From positions 1-5,540 of the forward strand of contig CAOOMX010000022.1 of the NCBI GenBank assembly GCA_948497845.1: 5,540 nucleotides of DNA, given 5' to 3'. Source of the stretch: an uncultured Bacilli bacterium (GTDB lineage: Bacteria > Bacillota_I > Bacilli_A > RF39 > UBA660). A program made the position numbers and the translations under genes. Under the pieces are notes generated by a model that was not told the origin of the DNA, made no database searches, and worked only from the letters and a program-made list of their open reading frames with translations. This document shows positions 5,305 to 5,540 of the stretch, piece after piece (within the stretch, counting starts at the first letter, position 1; each line of letters starts with the position of its first letter).

Positions 5305-5540
5305 TTAACCTCTTGAAACTATTTTTACTATAGCAATTGCTCTATGATCAATATAACTTCTATCAGATTCTGAAGTTTCACCACTATTTACTACTGTCCA
5401 GTTTGTACCGTTTTCAAGTTCAGCATCAGTTGGTGATAAACTTGCTTGAACCTTCTTTTCATAAGAAATACCAAATGGTGCAAATACTTTTCTTTGACGC
5501 ATGTATAATGTTTCTTCACCACCATTTGTTTTTTCATCTC
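5305..5540 (-). CDS. Major capsid (coat) protein, C-terminal end, partial
   Basis: This is the 3' end of a gene that enters from the high-coordinate edge. The frame is open to position 5538 with no need for a start inside the window and gives 77 residues before TAA at 5307-5305. The visible residues include RQRKVFAPFGISYEKK and end in HRAIAIVKIVSRG. This resembles the C-terminus of XkdG/YqbE-type coat proteins, where a late segment with a 'P-F-G' turn follows a tyrosine/methionine and a last beta strand ends the fold. The internal ATG at 5502 is just a Met codon within the protein. Its position immediately before the connector and neck genes is where the coat gene sits in PBSX-like elements. 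The family call rests on a short C-terminal piece plus synteny, so the capsid role is likely but not proven from these residues alone. Confidence 0.75.
   Translation of the reverse strand, partial: DEKTNGGEETLYMRQRKVFAPFGISYEKKVQASLSPTDAELENGTNWTVVNSGETSESDRSYIDHRAIAIVKIVSRG

Noticed and set aside
1..5540. The possibility of a headless tailocin or contractile injection system rather than a phage.
   Set aside because: The coat protein end, connector and head-closure genes directly upstream of the tail genes indicate a head-bearing particle; a defective PBSX-like element cannot be excluded from this window.
1..5540. A search by eye for tRNAs, CRISPR repeats, insertion sequences, attachment sites or anti-phage cargo genes.
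   Set aside because: Every gap between genes is under 65 bases and is filled by ribosome-binding sites or the terminator; nothing of these types was seen.

Overview
The window is a piece of the virion-structure operon of a contractile-tailed (myovirus-type) phage or prophage of a low-GC Gram-positive (Firmicutes) host. All genes lie on the minus strand, so the operon reads from high to low coordinates. The evidence is the gene order, which matches the B. subtilis PBSX (xkd) and skin (yqb) elements gene for gene, together with the AT-rich composition, AGA/TTA-type codon choice and strong AGGTGAT-type Shine-Dalgarno sites. TGG encodes Trp and TGA is used as a stop, so the code is the standard bacterial one, not the Mycoplasma one.

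In transcription order the layout is: the C-terminal end of the major capsid protein (from the window edge at 5540 to 5305); a head-tail connector (5280-4753); an XkdH/YqbH-like head-closure protein (4777-4400); an HK97 gp10-like/XkdI tail-completion protein (4400-3939); a YqbJ-like tail terminator (3942-3472); a small YqzN/YkzM-domain protein (3465-3280); the tail sheath XkdK (3278-1992); the tail tube XkdM (1972-1496); a rho-independent terminator (about 1494-1462); the XkdN-like tail-assembly chaperone (1435-1004), with a -1 frameshift extension running to 819; and the N-terminal 271 codons of the tape measure protein (813-1, leaving the window). No stretch over 300 bases lacks a gene.

The genes form one assembly line. 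Capsid, connector and closure proteins build the neck. The gp10-like and terminator proteins join and cap the tail. Sheath and tube form the contractile tail, whose length is set by the tape measure with the chaperone and its frameshifted form. From connector to sheath the genes are nearly all coupled by overlaps (25-nt overlap, TAATG, ATGA) or gaps of 1-6 nt.

The most interesting sequence-level find is a complete, textbook -1 programmed ribosomal frameshift signal at the end of the chaperone gene: heptamer A AAA AAC at 1013-1007, a 6-nt spacer holding the zero-frame stop, and a 15-bp hairpin at 1000-960. It would produce a fusion of about 205 residues. The second is a terminator placed inside the operon just after the tube gene, which would favour sheath and tube over chaperone and tape measure. 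I found no previously undescribed system; the module is a well-known type.
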